A stretch of DNA of 55,981 nt. It comes from an uncultured Prevotellaceae bacterium (GTDB taxonomy: Bacteria; Bacteroidota; Bacteroidia; Bacteroidales; Bacteroidaceae). Location of the stretch: the NCBI GenBank assembly GCA_902770195.1, contig CACXSA010000020.1:1-55981 (forward strand), in the 5' to 3' direction. The notes under the pieces were generated by a model. It saw nothing but the letters and a program-made list of their open reading frames with translations, did not search any database and was not told the DNA's origin. The position numbers and the translations under genes are program-made. Positions 7,951 through 15,901 of the stretch are shown here, in pieces. Each line of letters begins with the position of its first letter. Within the stretch, counting starts at the first letter, position 1.

Positions 7951-8163
7951 CTATTCTGACCTCTCATTCACCGCAAAACGGCTCTTGGTACGCATCTCGC
8001 GGTCTTGGTCCATCACGCAGTGGATGCCCCTGTCCTTCATCGCCTGACTGTCATGAATATGCTGTGAGCTAAACTTTCCGTCCTTGCGAAAAATTAGCTT
8101 TACGCAGAAAAATGTCATGCCTATAGCAATTATTAACGTACTTAATAGCAATATATTCACCAT
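7951..8163 (-). CDS. Small single-span membrane protein, function unknown
   Basis: A 70-residue protein with one N-terminal membrane helix (ILLLSTLIIAIGMTFFCVKLIF) and a basic, polar cytoplasmic tail (MKDRGIHCVMDQDREMRTKSRF). I recall similar short proteins with a G-I-H-C motif in other Bacteroidales but no function. A good promoter reads into it: TAACTTTG on the minus strand at 8185-8192. It is divergent from pepD. Confidence 0.65.
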   Translation of the reverse strand: MVNILLLSTLIIAIGMTFFCVKLIFRKDGKFSSQHIHDSQAMKDRGIHCVMDQDREMRTKSRFAVNERSE

Positions 8164-8170
8164 AAATGAT

Positions 8171-8192
8171 TAATTTTGCGGGTGCAAAGTTA
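8171..8192. promoter_or_regulatory. Overlapping divergent -7 boxes for the small membrane protein and pepD
   Basis: Plus strand 8171-8178 reads TAATTTTG (toward pepD) and the minus strand over 8185-8192 reads TAACTTTG (toward the small gene). Both fit the Bacteroidetes TAnnTTTG box. I did not find a clear TTTG -33 element for either. Confidence 0.55.
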
Positions 8193-8231
8193 AGCAATAA
8201 ATTGCAGAAATCAATAAAATAAACATTAATA

Positions 8232-9692
8232 ATGAATAAAAGTGAGTTAAAACCTGCGGTAGTCTTCGAGCAATTTGCGAAGATTAACCAGATTCCACGC
8301 CCTTCGAAGCGTGAAGAGAAAATGATTGAGTATTTGAAATCATGGGGCGAGAGCCACGGACTGGACACCAAAGTTGATGAAACGGGGAATGTCATTATTC
8401 GTAAGCCTGCCACCAAGGGCATGGAAAACCGTAAGACAGTAATCCTGCAGAGTCACATGGATATGGTGTGTGACAAGTTGGTGGACTACGAGATAGATTT
8501 TGACAACGACCCCATCAAGACTTATATTGACGGTGAGTGGCTGACAGCCGAAGGTACTACATTAGGTGCCGATGATGGAATAGGTTGTGCGATGGAACTG
8601 GCTCTGTTGGAGTCGAATGATATTGAGCATGGTCCCATAGAGTGTGTCTTCACCCGCGATGAGGAAACGGGGCTTACCGGTGCTGAGGGTATGAAGGCTG
8701 GTTTCATGACAGGCGATTTCCTTATCAACCTTGATTCTGAGGATGAAGGTGAAATTTTCGTGTCGTGTGCTGGCGGTCGCAATACCACGGCGAAGTTTGT
8801 CTTCCGTCGTGAAGAAGCCCCTGCCGGTTCCTTCTTCCTGCGTGCTCAACTGAAAGGACTTGTGGGTGGACATTCTGGTGACGACATTAACAAGCAGCGT
8901 GCCAATGCCATCAAGCTGTTGGGCCGTTTCCTTTATCAGACGATGAACCGGTACGAAGGTGTCCGTTTGGCTCAGTTCAACTCTGGTAAAATGCATAATG
9001 CTATTCCCCGTGACGGACAGTTTGTCATAGCTGTTCCCAATGCTATAAAAGAGAATGTCAAGGCAGACTGGAACGTTTTTGCCGCTGAGGTGGAAGATGA
9101 ATTCCATGTTACAGACACTCAGATGATATGGACTATGGAGTCTGCTGATGCCGAAGCTGTCATTGACGAAGAGGTGGCCCGTAATTTCGTCTATGCGATA
9201 CAGGCTGTTGATAATGGTATTTACGCCATTTGTCAGGATCCGGAATTGAACGGTATGGTTGAGACATCCAGCAATATTGCCAGCATTGTGACAACTGAAA
9301 CGGAAATCAATATTGTTTCTTCACAGCGTTCTAACGTGATGTCTAATCTCGACAATATGTGTGCTACCATTGGGGCCTGCTTCCGTTTGGCTGGTGCCCA
9401 GGTGAAGCATTCTGATGGCTATCCTGCCTGGAAGATGCGCTCTCATAGTGAACTGCAGAAGATAGTCAAGGATTCTTATGTCCGCCTGTTTGGTAAGGAG
9501 CCTGTTATGCGAGGCATTCATGCAGGTTTGGAGTGTGGACTGTTCTCTGAGCGCTATCCTTCTTTGGACATGGTTAGCTTCGGTCCTACGCTGCGCTTTG
9601 TTCACACACCCGAGGAACGCCTGCATATTCCTACCGTACAGATGGTTTGGGACCACTTGATTGATGTCCTGAAAAATATCCCTCAGAAGTAA
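8232..9692 (+). CDS. pepD: Aminoacyl-histidine dipeptidase (Xaa-His dipeptidase), M20 family
   Basis: The 486-residue zinc metallopeptidase hydrolyses dipeptides such as carnosine-type Xaa-His. M20 ligand motifs are all visible: QSHMDMV (His and Asp), TLGADDGIG (bridging Asp), RDEETGLTGA (catalytic Glu and ligand Glu), LINLDSEDEGE, and a late HAGLECG. The dimerisation domain between carries GHSGDDI. The length is normal for PepD. The gene is followed with a one-base overlap by a small lipoprotein gene, so the two are probably cotranscribed. Confidence 0.95.
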   Translation: MNKSELKPAVVFEQFAKINQIPRPSKREEKMIEYLKSWGESHGLDTKVDETGNVIIRKPATKGMENRKTVILQSHMDMVCDKLVDYEIDFDNDPIKTYIDGEWLTAEGTTLGADDGIGCAMELALLESNDIEHGPIECVFTRDEETGLTGAEGMKAGFMTGDFLINLDSEDEGEIFVSCAGGRNTTAKFVFRREEAPAGSFFLRAQLKGLVGGHSGDDINKQRANAIKLLGRFLYQTMNRYEGVRLAQFNSGKMHNAIPRDGQFVIAVPNAIKENVKADWNVFAAEVEDEFHVTDTQMIWTMESADAEAVIDEEVARNFVYAIQAVDNGIYAICQDPELNGMVETSSNIASIVTTETEINIVSSQRSNVMSNLDNMCATIGACFRLAGAQVKHSDGYPAWKMRSHSELQKIVKDSYVRLFGKEPVMRGIHAGLECGLFSERYPSLDMVSFGPTLRFVHTPEERLHIPTVQMVWDHLIDVLKNIPQK

Positions 9693-10036
9693 TGAAACGA
9701 AGCATTTATTTAATAATAGGTATGACCTTGTTGCTGTTCGCCTCGTGCGGACAGCGACACAAGGTGAAATCATCTGTCAAGGAATTCATAAGTGGTCAGC
9801 TGAATCGGGAGGTCAGGTATCTTGATTTTTCTAAAGTTGACAGTACTCGCGCGTTGTCTGACTCTCTAATTAGGGTAATGCGTAGTAAGGGAGGTAAGAA
9901 TATTTTATACAAGAATCCTTCCGGCACTACGCTGCTCCACATTCGTGCCCAGTATGTGTTGGAGTCTGACACCGTTAGTGCAACTTTCTATCTCGATCCC
10001 GCTACCATGAGAGTTGTTGCATATAAGGAGAACTAA
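9692..10036 (+). CDS. Small lipoprotein, function unknown
   Basis: A 114-residue protein with a clear lipoprotein signal (MKRSIYLIIGMTLLLFASC). The mature part is mixed alpha/beta, ending in a strand-rich region (TLLHIRAQYVLESDTVSATFYLD). The start codon overlaps the pepD stop by one base, which supports translational coupling. I do not recognise a named domain. Confidence 0.75.
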   Translation: MKRSIYLIIGMTLLLFASCGQRHKVKSSVKEFISGQLNREVRYLDFSKVDSTRALSDSLIRVMRSKGGKNILYKNPSGTTLLHIRAQYVLESDTVSATFYLDPATMRVVAYKEN

Positions 10037-10048
10037 ATAGAATTTTCT

Positions 10049-10129
10049 ATGGACTGGATGCATGTTATAGCTGTTGTTGTGCTGATTGTTATCGGTGCGG
10101 TGATTTATAAAAACAAAAACGGAGAGTGA
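10049..10129 (+). CDS. 26-residue predicted membrane peptide
   Basis: ATG at 10049 opens MDWMHVIAVVVLIVIGAVIY followed by KNKNGE, a single hydrophobic helix with a positively charged cytoplasmic end. It begins 12 bases after the preceding lipoprotein gene and overlaps the GTG start of the broken flavoprotein gene. Size and composition fit a real small membrane protein, but no homology evidence is available here. Confidence 0.45.
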   Translation: MDWMHVIAVVVLIVIGAVIYKNKNGE

Positions 10130-11268
10130 AGCGGACTGCGATAGTTGGTGGTGGCGCTGCAGGCTTCTTCCTGGCTGTTAATTTGAAGGAGATGGTGCCT
10201 GATATGGAGGTGGCTATCTTTGAACGGGACGGTGTAACTGCACGAATTCGTTTGATGAAATCAACGATTTACAGTATGTCTATCCCAGAGGCCACCGACT
10301 GTTAAAGCGCCTGTTTAAGAACTTTGATCACAAGGATGCCTACCGATGGTTTGAAGAGCATGGGGTGGAACTGGTGACTCAGGATGACCAATGCGTGTTT
10401 CCCAAAGCACAAAACTCACATGCTATCATTGACTGCTTCCTCGGACTGGCACAACGTTATCATGTTAAGCTCTACAAGGGAAGGAAAGTGCAAGACTTAG
10501 ATGAGCTTAAATCATTTGATTACATTGCAGTTACAACAGGTGGATCACCCAAAGGTGAAGGACTACGCTGGCTCAAGGCAATAGGGCAGGAGATAGAAGC
10601 ACCTGTGCCCTCACTTTTTTCCTTGAGCATTGATGACAAACAGCTGACGGCTTTGCAAGGATTGGTTATTGGCTTTCATCCCAGGTACGAAAATGAAGGC
10701 GAAAGGTGCTTTGCTGATAACTCATTGGGGGATGAGTGGGCCAGCCATCTTGAAACTGTCGAGTTATGCAGCGCGCTTGCTGGCTGAACATGATTATCGT
10801 CACTCCATCAGCATCAGATGGACATCTATGACGGATGCAGAGGTGCAAGAATGCCTAGCTGCAACGATAATTCGGGAACCTCATAAGCAATTGACCACTT
10901 TCTGTCCGTTACAACTGCCTCAGCGGCTATGGGTGTATTTGTTGGAGAAATCCTTGGGTGAGCGGAGCAGGAATAGATGGAGCGAATTAAATAATAAGGA
11001 TGTGAACAGACTCGTGAATATAGTGACGAACGATGTTTACCAAACGAGTGGAAGGGGCACCTTCAAGGATGAGTTTGTGACATGTGGAGGGGTGTCGCTG
11101 AACGGCGTGAATGCTCAGACGCTAGAGAGTAAAAAAGTCAAGAACCTGTATTTTGCCGGTGAGGTGCTGGATATTGACGGAATAACAGGGGGATTCAACT
11201 TTCAGGCAGCATGGACAACAGCATTCACGGTGGCTAAGGCCATTTGTGAAGCAGAAAAACAAGCATGA
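10126..11268 (+). pseudogene. Broken BaiN/HI0933-like FAD flavoprotein gene
   Basis: Three frame segments together cover one member of the NAD(P)/FAD-dependent oxidoreductase family (BaiN/HI0933/YhiN). Segment one starts at GTG 10126 with the FAD motif AIVGGGAAGFFLAVNL and ends near IFER. The expected KVLxKVxxSGGGR stretch is missing, and homology resumes one frame over at NCTNSFDEIN (about 10240). Segment two runs to LTALQGLVI near 10667. Homology then resumes in another frame at FIPGTKMKAKGALLITHWG and continues to the normal end (GEVLDIDGITGGFNFQAAW). Both breaks look like small deletions, roughly 40 and 16 bases, rather than single-base errors. Confidence 0.85.
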
Positions 11269-11271
11269 TTT

Positions 11272-11302
11272 TTTGTATTTCCCAAAATTATTTGTAACTT
11301 TG
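11272..11302 (+). promoter_or_regulatory. Promoter of queT-queF
   Basis: TTTG at 11272-11275 and TAACTTTG at 11295-11302, separated by 19 bases, match the Bacteroidetes -33/-7 consensus. Transcription would start near 11307, leaving a leader of about 115 bases. Confidence 0.75.
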
Positions 11303-11306
11303 CACT

Positions 11307-11424
11307 CGCTTTAAAAGCAGGGGTACTTGCAACCGCATGGTTGGCACGGCGGAAGGACCGTCATGTTAAACCCCCTTTCGCTCGAGCTTAGCTCGCTTCG
11401 CTCGCGAAGAACAAAACAAGAATT
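11307..11424 (+). ncRNA. Structured 5' leader of queT, possible queuosine-related riboswitch
   Basis: The leader can form a multibranch fold: AGGGG (about 11318) with CCCCT (about 11375) closing two hairpins, AACC-GCAT-GGTT and ACGG-(CGGAAGGA)-CCGT. Further hairpins follow before the start codon (CTTCG-CTCG-CGAAG). The preQ1-I consensus is not recognisable. The position before a queuosine transporter and queF suggests sensing of preQ1 or a relative, but this is inference. Confidence 0.45.
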
Positions 11425-12129
11425 ATGGAACAAGACAGAAAAAAAGTGAGTGTACTGTTTATGCTTTTCGGCACACTTTTTTGCGTCTGCCTGATTACGG
11501 CAAACGTATTGGAAACAAAGCAATTGTCATTTGGACCGATTAACCTCACGGCAGGTGTTATCGTATTCCCTGTAAGTTATATTATCAACGATGTGGTGTG
11601 TGAGGTGTGGGGATACCAGCGCACCCGTATGCTGATATGGATGGGATTTGCCATGAACTTCTTCTTTGTCATTATGGGTGCAATAGCCGACTGGATTCCA
11701 GGAGCTCCCTATTGGCATGGTGATGAGGGATTCCACGTAATCTTCGGACTGGCTCCACGTATTGCGCTGGCTTCTTTCATTGCTTTTATTACGGGCTCAT
11801 TTATTAATGCGTATGTCATGAGTCGTATGAAACTTTCTGCTAGGGAAAGTGGGTCGTTCAAGAAAAATTTCTCAGCGCGCGCAATATTGAGTACGGTATT
11901 CGGTGAAGTGACAGACTCCATCATCTTCTTCCCGTTGGCTTTAGGCGGTGTGATACCCTGGGAGGAAATGCCTTCGCTGATGATTTCTCAGGTGGCGCTG
12001 AAGACACTCTATGAGATCCTGGTGTTGCCCGTTACTATCCGTGTGGTAGAATATACGAAGAAGCGCGATAATGAAGACGTGTATGATGAAGAAATTAACT
12101 ACAACATCTTTAATATTTTGAAAATATGA
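11425..12129 (+). CDS. queT: Queuosine precursor transporter (YhhQ/VUT family)
   Basis: A 234-residue membrane protein of the VUT/YhhQ family, which takes up deazaguanine precursors such as preQ0 and preQ1. Visible signature segments: [47 protein letters not shown] and [14 protein letters not shown], spread over six predicted helices. The C-terminus is charged. Its TGA overlaps the queF ATG (ATGA), so the two are translationally coupled. The gene symbol follows common usage for transporters in this context. Confidence 0.88.
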   Translation: MEQDRKKVSVLFMLFGTLFCVCLITANVLETKQLSFGPINLTAGVIVFPVSYIINDVVCEVWGYQRTRMLIWMGFAMNFFFVIMGAIADWIPGAPYWHGDEGFHVIFGLAPRIALASFIAFITGSFINAYVMSRMKLSARESGSFKKNFSARAILSTVFGEVTDSIIFFPLALGGVIPWEEMPSLMISQVALKTLYEILVLPVTIRVVEYTKKRDNEDVYDEEINYNIFNILKI

Positions 12130-12587
12130 ACAGAGAGCAAGAAGGTTTGCAACAGTTGGGCAGGAATACGGAGTATAAGATGACTTATGCCCCAGAGGTT
12201 CTGGAAACATTTGAGAACAAACATAAGGAAAATGACTACTGGGTACAGTTCAACTGTCCAGAGTTTACGAGTCTGTGCCCTATTACGGGACAGCCCGACT
12301 TTGCTGAGATAAAGATATTTTATATTCCGGGCGAGAGGATGGTAGAGTCAAAAAGTCTGAAGCTCTATCTATTCTCTTTCCGCAATCATGGCGACTTCCA
12401 TGAGGATTGCGTGAACATCATCATGAAAGACCTGGTAAAGTTGATGCAACCTAAATATATAGAGGTAGTAGGACTGTTTACTCCGCGTGGTGGTATATCA
12501 ATCTATCCCTATGCCAACTATGGACAGCCAGGAACAAAATACGCTGCCCTTGCAGAGCAGCGTATGATGAATAGGCAAATGGTGTGA
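12126..12587 (+). CDS. queF: NADPH-dependent preQ0 reductase
   Basis: Reduces 7-cyano-7-deazaguanine (preQ0) to preQ1 in queuosine synthesis. The 153-residue length fits the unimodular QueF type. Motifs: the catalytic cysteine in [12 protein letters not shown], the E(S)[18 protein letters not shown]-binding segment, HEDCVNII and the glycine-rich [13 protein letters not shown]. It overlaps queT by four bases. The other queuosine genes (queC, queD, queE) are not in this window. Confidence 0.95.
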   Translation: MNREQEGLQQLGRNTEYKMTYAPEVLETFENKHKENDYWVQFNCPEFTSLCPITGQPDFAEIKIFYIPGERMVESKSLKLYLFSFRNHGDFHEDCVNIIMKDLVKLMQPKYIEVVGLFTPRGGISIYPYANYGQPGTKYAALAEQRMMNRQMV

Positions 12588-12642
12588 TTATTATGGTGTA
12601 ATGTCTAAAACAATTATTTAATACATTTTCCATTATAAATTA

Positions 12643-13395
12643 TCACTGTCCTTTTTTTCTATAATAAGATTGTTCGTGGTCTGGGAACTGGAGTATCAGC
12701 GTGTCTTGGCGAAGCAGACGAATGTCAACGGTATCAGTAGTGGGTACATCGCCTTCTTTTGAGAACCCAGCAATGGTATCGGCTTTCAAGATAATGTGCC
12801 CATTGAAGATGTGCCAGTCCGTATAACGCTTGACTTCTGGATATTCTACTGGAGTCATGTCGTCGGTTGTTGTCTGACGGAATACTCCTCCACGGACTGT
12901 GACACCATGGTCGCTTTTCAGACGGAGGGAATACTCGCGGGGAGCCATCCATTTTTTCAGCAAAGAGTCAGGGATGTGCTCCGTCATACGACGCTGCATA
13001 CGCTTGTCCATCTTATCCATAGAACGAAGGGTAGGGCTGACCATATAGCACCAAGTGCCACAGAGTATTTCCAGATTGATAACCATTAATGCTTCTACAG
13101 TATCCTCTGGATTTACAATGACTGCCAGATCGTCTCCGATATGTGGACGTCCAAAAATCCGATGGTTTTGCCTGGCATTTATAATGTCAAATGTATCAAG
13201 GCTTGCTGCACCATAAGGCAAGAATACCAGGATGGAGTCGGTAGAGCCATCACAGGCGAGTCCATAACGAGTGGAGTCACCGGGCATGGTTTTATAGACA
13301 TCTGTTTCAGCATTGTCGGAAGGGGACTGTTGAAGACCTCCGCAAGCTGCAATAACCATGCAGACTATAGCACTTAGAAAAAGGCTTTTATTCAT
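12643..13395 (-). CDS. Lipoprotein, function unknown
   Basis: A 250-residue protein with signal peptide and lipobox (MNKSLFLSAIVCMVIAACGG). The mature protein contains strand-rich stretches and a C-terminal part with alternating hydrophobic residues (DTVDIRLLRQDTLILQFPD), reminiscent of small lipocalin-like or beta-barrel lipoproteins of Bacteroidales. I cannot name the family. It is divergent from the decarboxylase-like gene, and a minus-strand TACCTTTG box lies about 30 bases upstream of its start. Confidence 0.75.
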   Translation of the reverse strand: MNKSLFLSAIVCMVIAACGGLQQSPSDNAETDVYKTMPGDSTRYGLACDGSTDSILVFLPYGAASLDTFDIINARQNHRIFGRPHIGDDLAVIVNPEDTVEALMVINLEILCGTWCYMVSPTLRSMDKMDKRMQRRMTEHIPDSLLKKWMAPREYSLRLKSDHGVTVRGGVFRQTTTDDMTPVEYPEVKRYTDWHIFNGHIILKADTIAGFSKEGDVPTTDTVDIRLLRQDTLILQFPDHEQSYYRKKGQ

Positions 13396-13419
13396 ATTAT
13401 TTTATTTGTTTTGGGTGCA

Positions 13420-13476
13420 AAGGTACAAATTTTCCGCTTTTCCATACGCTGTTTAGCAATTTTTTCGTACCTTTGC
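13420..13476. promoter_or_regulatory. Divergent promoter region
   Basis: TACCTTTG at 13468-13475 on the plus strand drives the decarboxylase-like gene. The mirror box CAAAGGTA near 13419-13426 reads TACCTTTG toward the lipoprotein. Clear -33 elements are not obvious. Confidence 0.5.
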
Positions 13477-13509
13477 ACTAATAATTAAAAATCAAACCTT
13501 ATTATCGAT

Positions 13510-15285
13510 ATGAAAAAGAAAATCAAATTCAGTCTTGTCTATCGCGACATGTGGCAGTCATCAGGAAAATTTCAGCCCCGTAAGGACCAATTAGAACGAA
13601 TAGCTCCTGTTATTATCGACATGGGTTGTTTTGCCCGTGTGGAAACGAATGGTGGTGCCTTCGAACAGGTTAACTTGCTGGCTGGAGAGAATCCTAACAA
13701 TGCCGTTCGTGCTTTTTGTAAACCTTTCAATGAGGCAGGTATCCAAACCCACATGTTGGATCGTGGCTTGAATGCCTTGCGAATGTATCCTGTCCCTGAC
13801 GATGTACGTGAGTTGATGTACAAGGTAAAGAAAGCTCAGGGTGTGGATATTCCCCGTATTTTCTGTGGACTGAATGATACGCGTAATATTATCCCAAGTA
13901 TTAAGTGGGCCAAGGCTGCGGGTATGATTCCGCAGGCTACCCTGTGTATTACCACCAGTCCTGTACACACGGTAGAATACTATTCCGCTATTGCCGATGA
14001 GGTTATTGCCGCAGGTGCCGAAGAGATATGTCTGAAAGATATGGCAGGTATTGGACAACCTGCTTTGCTAGGAGCACTGACCAAGAGCATTAAGACCAAG
14101 CATCCTGATATAATCATTCAGTATCATGGTCACTCTGGTCCAGGCTTGTCAATGGCTTCTATCCTTGAGGTGTGTAACAATGGTGCAGATATTATTGATA
14201 CAGCTATCGAACCATTGTCATGGGGTAAGGTACATCCTGATATCATCTCTGTTCAGTCCATGCTGAAGAACGAGGGCTTTGAGGTTGCTGATATCAACAT
14301 GAATGCTTATATGCAGGCTCGCTCTTTGACTCAGGAATTCATTGACGACTGGTTGGGCTATTTCATCAATCCCGCCAATAAGCACATGTCTAGCCTGTTG
14401 CTGGGTTGTGGCCTTCCTGGTGGTATGATGGGTTCGATGATGGCAGATCTGGGTGGCATTCATAGTGCCATCAATAAGTTGCGTGTGAAGAAAGGTGAGC
14501 CTGAGCTGAACATTGACGATATGTTGGTAAAGTTGTTTAATGAAGTTGAATATGTATGGCCTCGCGTGGGTTATCCCCCATTGGTGACTCCATTCTCTCA
14601 GTACACCAAGAACATTGCATTAATGAACCTGCTGACAATAGAACAAGGTAAAGGCCGATATGCCATGATGGATGATGCCATGTGGGGTATGATTCTGGGT
14701 AAGAGTGGTAAGATTCCTGGAGAAATTGCTCCAGAACTGAAAGAACTGGCAGCTAAGCAGGGTAGGGAGTTTACAGATGTTGATCCACATACCTTGTTGG
14801 AGAATGCATTACCTGCCTTCCGTAAAGAGATGGACGATAACGGATGGGAATATGGAAAGGACGACGAGGAACTCTTCGAACTCGCTATGCATCCAGAGCA
14901 GTATCGTGTATTCAAGAGCGGTATGGCTAAGAAGAATTTCCTGGCAGACCTTCAGAAGCAGAAAGACGCCACGTTGGGCTCTAAGATGAGTCTTGCAGAG
15001 TTGACAGCTTTCAAGCACGCCAAGGCTGATGCCCTGACAGCTCCTGTTGCAGGTCAGGTATATTATGAATTCTCTGGTGAGGGTGCTTGCGAACCTTGTC
15101 TGGAGCCTTTCATAGGTCAGAAGTACAAGGAAGGCGACACTTTCTGCTATATCCAAGCGCCATGGGGTGAGATTGTTCCTATTCCTGCTGCTTTGGGAGG
15201 TAAGCTCGTAGAGGTAGCTGCCAAGCAGGGCGCAAAGGTGCGTCGAGGCGACAACCTTGGCTGGATAGAGAGAAGTGAGAAATGA
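13510..15285 (+). CDS. Oxaloacetate decarboxylase alpha / pyruvate carboxylase B-like protein lacking the biotin lysine
   Basis: The 591-residue protein has a TIM-barrel carboxyltransferase domain (SLVYRDMWQSSGKFQPRKDQL, ICLKDMAGIG with the lysine that is carboxylated in this family, QYHGHSGPG with metal-binding histidines). A conserved carboxylase domain follows (LLLGCGLPGGMMGSMMADL, RVGYPPLVTPFSQY), and then a C-terminal biotinyl-like fold. In that fold, where carriers have (E)AMKM, this protein reads IQAPWGEIVPI at about 548-558, so there is no biotin-accepting lysine. It may work with a separate carrier, or the tail may be only structural. No partner subunits are adjacent. Confidence 0.85.
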   Translation: MKKKIKFSLVYRDMWQSSGKFQPRKDQLERIAPVIIDMGCFARVETNGGAFEQVNLLAGENPNNAVRAFCKPFNEAGIQTHMLDRGLNALRMYPVPDDVRELMYKVKKAQGVDIPRIFCGLNDTRNIIPSIKWAKAAGMIPQATLCITTSPVHTVEYYSAIADEVIAAGAEEICLKDMAGIGQPALLGALTKSIKTKHPDIIIQYHGHSGPGLSMASILEVCNNGADIIDTAIEPLSWGKVHPDIISVQSMLKNEGFEVADINMNAYMQARSLTQEFIDDWLGYFINPANKHMSSLLLGCGLPGGMMGSMMADLGGIHSAINKLRVKKGEPELNIDDMLVKLFNEVEYVWPRVGYPPLVTPFSQYTKNIALMNLLTIEQGKGRYAMMDDAMWGMILGKSGKIPGEIAPELKELAAKQGREFTDVDPHTLLENALPAFRKEMDDNGWEYGKDDEELFELAMHPEQYRVFKSGMAKKNFLADLQKQKDATLGSKMSLAELTAFKHAKADALTAPVAGQVYYEFSGEGACEPCLEPFIGQKYKEGDTFCYIQAPWGEIVPIPAALGGKLVEVAAKQGAKVRRGDNLGWIERSEK

Positions 15286-15326
15286 GCATCAGTGGTTGTC
15301 GGACAAGTCATATTTGAAAGACTATC

Positions 15327-15821
15327 ATGGATTATCAAGCAATCATCAATAAGTATTACCCTGCGGACGATGAACTCCGCAGGGTTTTATTACATCATAG
15401 CAGACAGGTTGCTGACAGGGCTTTGCAGATAGCCAGAAAACACAAGGAACTGCCCGTTGACCTGCAATTCTTGGAGGAAGCTGCTATGTTGCACGATTTG
15501 GGAATCTTCCGTTGTGATGCACCTTCTATCCATTGTCATGGTTCGGAACCTTATATTCGTCACGGACAAATAGGAGGTGAATTGCTTAGGGCAATGGGCT
15601 ATGAGCGACATGCCCGTGTGTGCGAACGTCATACGGGAACAGGGCTTCCTGGCTTTGAACCTCAAACTTTAGAGGAAGAAATTATCTGCTATGCGGATAA
15701 GTTCTATTCAAAATCGAAACCTCAAAGGGTGTATTCCGTCATGGAAGCAGCGCAGAGTCTGGAAAAGTTCGGCGCGCCAGGAGTTCGCAAGTTCCTGGAA
15801 TGGGCTGAAAGGTTTGAATGA
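15327..15821 (+). CDS. HD-domain phosphohydrolase-like protein
   Basis: A 164-residue HDIG-type protein. Metal ligand residues: H in LLHHSRQVAD, HD in AAMLHDLGIF, and later H residues in YIRHGQIGGELLRAMGY and CERHTGTGL. Small HD proteins of this kind hydrolyse phosphomonoesters or nucleotides; the substrate is unknown. The first codons overlap a strong terminator-like hairpin (15358-15385), an unusual place for one. It lies 41 bases after the decarboxylase-like gene. Confidence 0.85.
   Translation: MDYQAIINKYYPADDELRRVLLHHSRQVADRALQIARKHKELPVDLQFLEEAAMLHDLGIFRCDAPSIHCHGSEPYIRHGQIGGELLRAMGYERHARVCERHTGTGLPGFEPQTLEEEIICYADKFYSKSKPQRVYSVMEAAQSLEKFGAPGVRKFLEWAERFE
15358..15390 (+). terminator. 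Terminator-like hairpin inside the HD gene
   Basis: ACCCTGCGG (15358-15366) and CCGCAGGGT (15377-15385) form a perfect 9-bp G/C-rich stem followed by TTTTATT. It lies 73 bases after the decarboxylase-like stop but 31 bases inside the HD reading frame, encoding PADDELRRV. Confidence 0.7.
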
Positions 15822-15889
15822 ATGGCTGAAAAGCGTAATAATTTACGTTAAATGATAGAAAGGTAGGCAGATTTCCATAAATAATTCGT

Positions 15890-15897
15890 AATTTTGC
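15890..15897 (+). promoter_or_regulatory. -7 box of the LptD-like gene, almost touching the start codon
   Basis: TAATTTTG matches TAnnTTTG; the GTG start follows after five bases, implying a leaderless or nearly leaderless transcript. No good -33 TTTG was found at the usual distance. Confidence 0.5.
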
Positions 15898-15901
15898 AGC
15901 C

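Noticed and set aside
11307-11424. preQ1-I riboswitch
   Set aside because: The short H-type pseudoknot consensus with an A-rich tail is not recognisable; only a generic structured leader is supported.
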